In this document: positions 5,638 to 7,494 of the stretch, one piece after another
Position numbering within the stretch: position 1 is the stretch's first letter
Layout of the letters: every line of letters begins with the position of its first letter
Assembly (NCBI GenBank): GCA_021848765.1
Contig: JAJZTU010000168.1
Coordinates: 1 to 7,494 of the forward strand
DNA: 7,494 nucleotides
DNA from: Bacillota bacterium
GTDB taxonomy: Bacteria; Bacillota; GCA-003054495; Carboxydocellales; JAJZTU01
Direction: 5' to 3'
Translations under genes and position numbers: made by a program
Notes under the pieces: generated by a model
What the model was told of the DNA's origin: nothing
The model's database searches: none
The model's input: only the letters and a program-made list of their open reading frames with translations

Positions 5638-6736
5638 CCAGTGCTTGCTACTTTTTATAACTTTAGTTACCGCTACCGCAGTCCTTTTTGTCCCTGCCAT
5701 TACTGCCCAGGAGGCCCGGCAGGATGGCTGGTTATCCGCCCTGGTATTTAGTACTCTCTTCGCCCTTCTGGTTGCCGTAATCTGCACTTCTCTGGGGTTG
5801 CGTTTCCCCGGCCGGACGGTAATCCAGTACAGCCCGGAGATTCTGGGCCGGTTTTTGGGTAAACTGGCAGGCCTGGGTTACATTTTCTTCTTTATCCACA
5901 TTAACTCCATCATTGTCAGGGAGTTTGGGGACTTCCTGACGACAGTATTCTTACCTGACACCCCTATCGACATTTTTGTGGCTACTTTACTCTTGCTGGG
6001 GGCATCAGCAGTGCGCAACGGCCTGGAGGTTATTGCCCGCATGAATCAGTTTGTCTTTCCCCTGCTACTTTTCTCCTACATGCTGATTATAGTATTGGTA
6101 GCAAGGGACATGGACTTGCATAACCTTCTGCCTGTCCTGGAAGGGGGGATCGGACCCGTGTTGAAAGGTTCCTTCTCCCTGTCCGCCTTCCGGGGAGAAG
6201 TCTGTCTAATTCTGATGCTGCTCCCCTCCTTGAATAACTCAAAGGAAGCAACCCTAACCACCGTTAAAGCGGTTATCTGGATCGGTATCCTCTTGACAGT
6301 GGATACTGTTGCAACCTTAGCTGTCTTCGGTCCTGACATCACCTCTGTCCAGGTATTTCCGTTTCTGAACCTGGCCAGGTATATCAGCCTGGGTAATTTT
6401 GTGGAGCGCATCGAGTCCCTGGTTATACTCATCTGGGTAGCAGGAGTTGTGGTCAAGGTTTCCCTGATTTACTATGTGGCAGCGCTGGCTGCCGCGCAAT
6501 GGTTCAACCTGCGGGAGTACCGGCCGGTGGTTTTACCCATAGGGATGCTCATAGGCGTCCTTTCAATTATTGGCTTCTCCAACAGCAGGGAACTGGTGGA
6601 ATTCATCGCTAAAATCTGGCCACCCTATGGTTTTTCCTTTGAACTGATTCTCCCAACAGTGTTGCTCCTGGCTGCCATGCTCAGAAAGAAAGGTGGGACC
6701 CGGGATGCTCAGAAAACTCGCCCTGCTTCTGATTAG
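5609..6736 (+). CDS. gerB: Spore germination permease, GerB (GerAB) family
   Basis: The B subunit of the germinant receptor, an APC-superfamily integral membrane protein; in B. subtilis GerAB this subunit binds the amino-acid germinant. It has 375 residues and about ten membrane helices (roughly 11-33, 41-63, 82-104, 118-135, 147-168, 188-208, 219-243, 271-296, 307-325, 338-360). Family segments include FRGEVCLILMLLPSL in the middle and LARYISLGNFVERIESL before helix 8. The length is normal. The ATG at 5609 lies within the last codons of gerA and is preceded by GGAAGGAGG with an 8-nt spacer, so the start is secure. The C-terminal tail (RKKGGTRDAQK onward) is hydrophilic and is encoded partly by DNA shared with the gerC start. 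Confidence 0.95.
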   Translation: MQGQEKISSSQCLLLFITLVTATAVLFVPAITAQEARQDGWLSALVFSTLFALLVAVICTSLGLRFPGRTVIQYSPEILGRFLGKLAGLGYIFFFIHINSIIVREFGDFLTTVFLPDTPIDIFVATLLLLGASAVRNGLEVIARMNQFVFPLLLFSYMLIIVLVARDMDLHNLLPVLEGGIGPVLKGSFSLSAFRGEVCLILMLLPSLNNSKEATLTTVKAVIWIGILLTVDTVATLAVFGPDITSVQVFPFLNLARYISLGNFVERIESLVILIWVAGVVVKVSLIYYVAALAAAQWFNLREYRPVVLPIGMLIGVLSIIGFSNSRELVEFIAKIWPPYGFSFELILPTVLLLAAMLRKKGGTRDAQKTRPASD

Positions 6737-7494
6737 TGCAGTTGTCTGTACGGCTTTTCTGGGAGGCTGCTGGAACAGGAAGGAGGTGGAGGAACTGGCC
6801 ATTGTCTCAGCCATTGGTATAGATAAGGTTACTATCAAAGGCCAGGACAAGTTCCGGATTACTTACCAGGTAGTCAGACCCACGGCCTTTGCCAAGCAAA
6901 AGGAAGGAGGAAGCAAACAACCTCCCAGTTTGATTTTATCCAGCCTGGGGATGACCTTAAATGGAGCAGCCTATAATTTGGAATCCCGTTCGCCCCGCTG
7001 GGGTACTTTAGCCCATTGCAAGGTAATTCTCCTGGGAGAAAGGCTGGTTAAAGAAGACGGCCTCAATGAGGTAGTAGATTATCTGCAACGCAACAGGGAT
7101 ATCCGGATGCGCAACTGGGTAGTGGTAGCGCAAGGAGAAGCCTTAACGGTCATGCAAGCAGAACCGGAACTGGAAAAAATGCTCTCCCAGGAAATCGGGG
7201 GCATGATGAGTATTACCGGACCCAGACTGGCCAAAGCCTCGATTGTAGATTTGAAAGAATTCCTCCTGAACCTCACCAAGCCGGGTAAGGAGGCCGTAGC
7301 ATCTACTCTTCAGGTCTTTACCCCGGAAGAAAAGAAGTTTCGCCCCGGTGGTCCTCCGGCAGCGCCAGCGTCCCCTAGTGTCCGCCTGCTGGGTACTGCT
7401 GTATTTAAAAAGCATAAATTGGTGGGCTATCTGAGGGAGAAGGAGACTACAGGTTTTACACACATTCTGGGAAAAACCAGAGGAGGAGCCATTT
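6705..7494 (+). CDS. gerC: Germination lipoprotein, Ger(x)C family (3' end outside window)
   Basis: The C subunit of the germinant receptor, a lipoprotein on the outer face of the spore inner membrane. The frame opens with a lipoprotein signal peptide: MLRK, a hydrophobic core, and lipobox FLGGC with C22 as the lipidated residue, followed by WNRKEVEELAIVSAIGIDK, the standard GerC opening. Further family features are ITYQVVRPTAF (52-62) and the segment about 95-180 containing HCKVILLGERL, YLQRNRDIRM and a later SVRLLGTAVFKKHKLVGYL. 263 codons are present with no stop; complete members are about 370-400 residues, so roughly two thirds is seen and the C-terminal domain is mostly missing. AAAGGTGG with an 8-nt spacer (SD 6689-6696) supports the start, which overlaps gerB by 32 bp. 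Confidence 0.94.
   Translation, partial: MLRKLALLLISAVVCTAFLGGCWNRKEVEELAIVSAIGIDKVTIKGQDKFRITYQVVRPTAFAKQKEGGSKQPPSLILSSLGMTLNGAAYNLESRSPRWGTLAHCKVILLGERLVKEDGLNEVVDYLQRNRDIRMRNWVVVAQGEALTVMQAEPELEKMLSQEIGGMMSITGPRLAKASIVDLKEFLLNLTKPGKEAVASTLQVFTPEEKKFRPGGPPAAPASPSVRLLGTAVFKKHKLVGYLREKETTGFTHILGKTRGGAI

Noticed and set aside
7079..7463. Minus-strand open frames at the right edge
   Set aside because: They are antisense to the unmistakable GerC lipoprotein frame, which stays open to the window end.
1..7494. CRISPR array, tRNA/rRNA, insertion sequence or phage genes
   Set aside because: No regularly spaced identical repeats, no RNA-gene signatures and no transposase-like frames were seen.

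Overview
The window reads as chromosome from an anaerobic, endospore-forming Clostridia-type Firmicute. Two things point there. A gerA-gerB-gerC spore germinant-receptor operon fills the right half. A MetV/MetF pair, the C1-folate module of acetogens and related anaerobes, lies in the left half. Strong GGAGG-type ribosome binding sites and tight gene packing fit. A Desulfotomaculum/Pelotomaculum-like (Peptococcaceae) host is my guess; nothing in the window proves genus. The ger side is visibly richer in G+C than the left side.

Left half, minus strand, read right to left. yfcE (3664-3110), a YfcE-type metallophosphoesterase, has a very good sigma-A promoter (TTGACC, 17 nt, TATACT) and a tandem 14-bp repeat in its leader. 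After a weak terminator-like hairpin and a possible new promoter comes a compact four-gene run: a LytS-family sensor histidine kinase (2974-1751), a very short MetV (1779-1537), a short MetF-like protein (1537-848) and a LytTR response regulator (834-97). The kinase overlaps metV by 29 bp, metV and metF share one base (TAATG), and the regulator's ribosome binding site lies against the metF stop. A further minus-strand gene begins at position 12 and leaves the window.

Right half, plus strand. Divergent from yfcE across about 300 bp of non-coding or decayed sequence lies gerA (3964-5637), gerB (5609-6736) and gerC (6705 to beyond the edge). Each downstream start overlaps the gene before it by about 30 bp and has its own strong Shine-Dalgarno. 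Together they should encode an inner-membrane germinant receptor of the dormant spore.

The part most worth attention is the kinase-MetV-MetF-regulator run. Two C1-enzyme relatives sit between the halves of a two-component system, and both look reduced. MetV keeps only its cysteine-rich C-terminal part. MetF seems to lack roughly 55-60 residues from the middle of its barrel. A sensory or regulatory role for this pair, rather than ordinary methylene-THF reduction, is a reasonable hypothesis but is inference.
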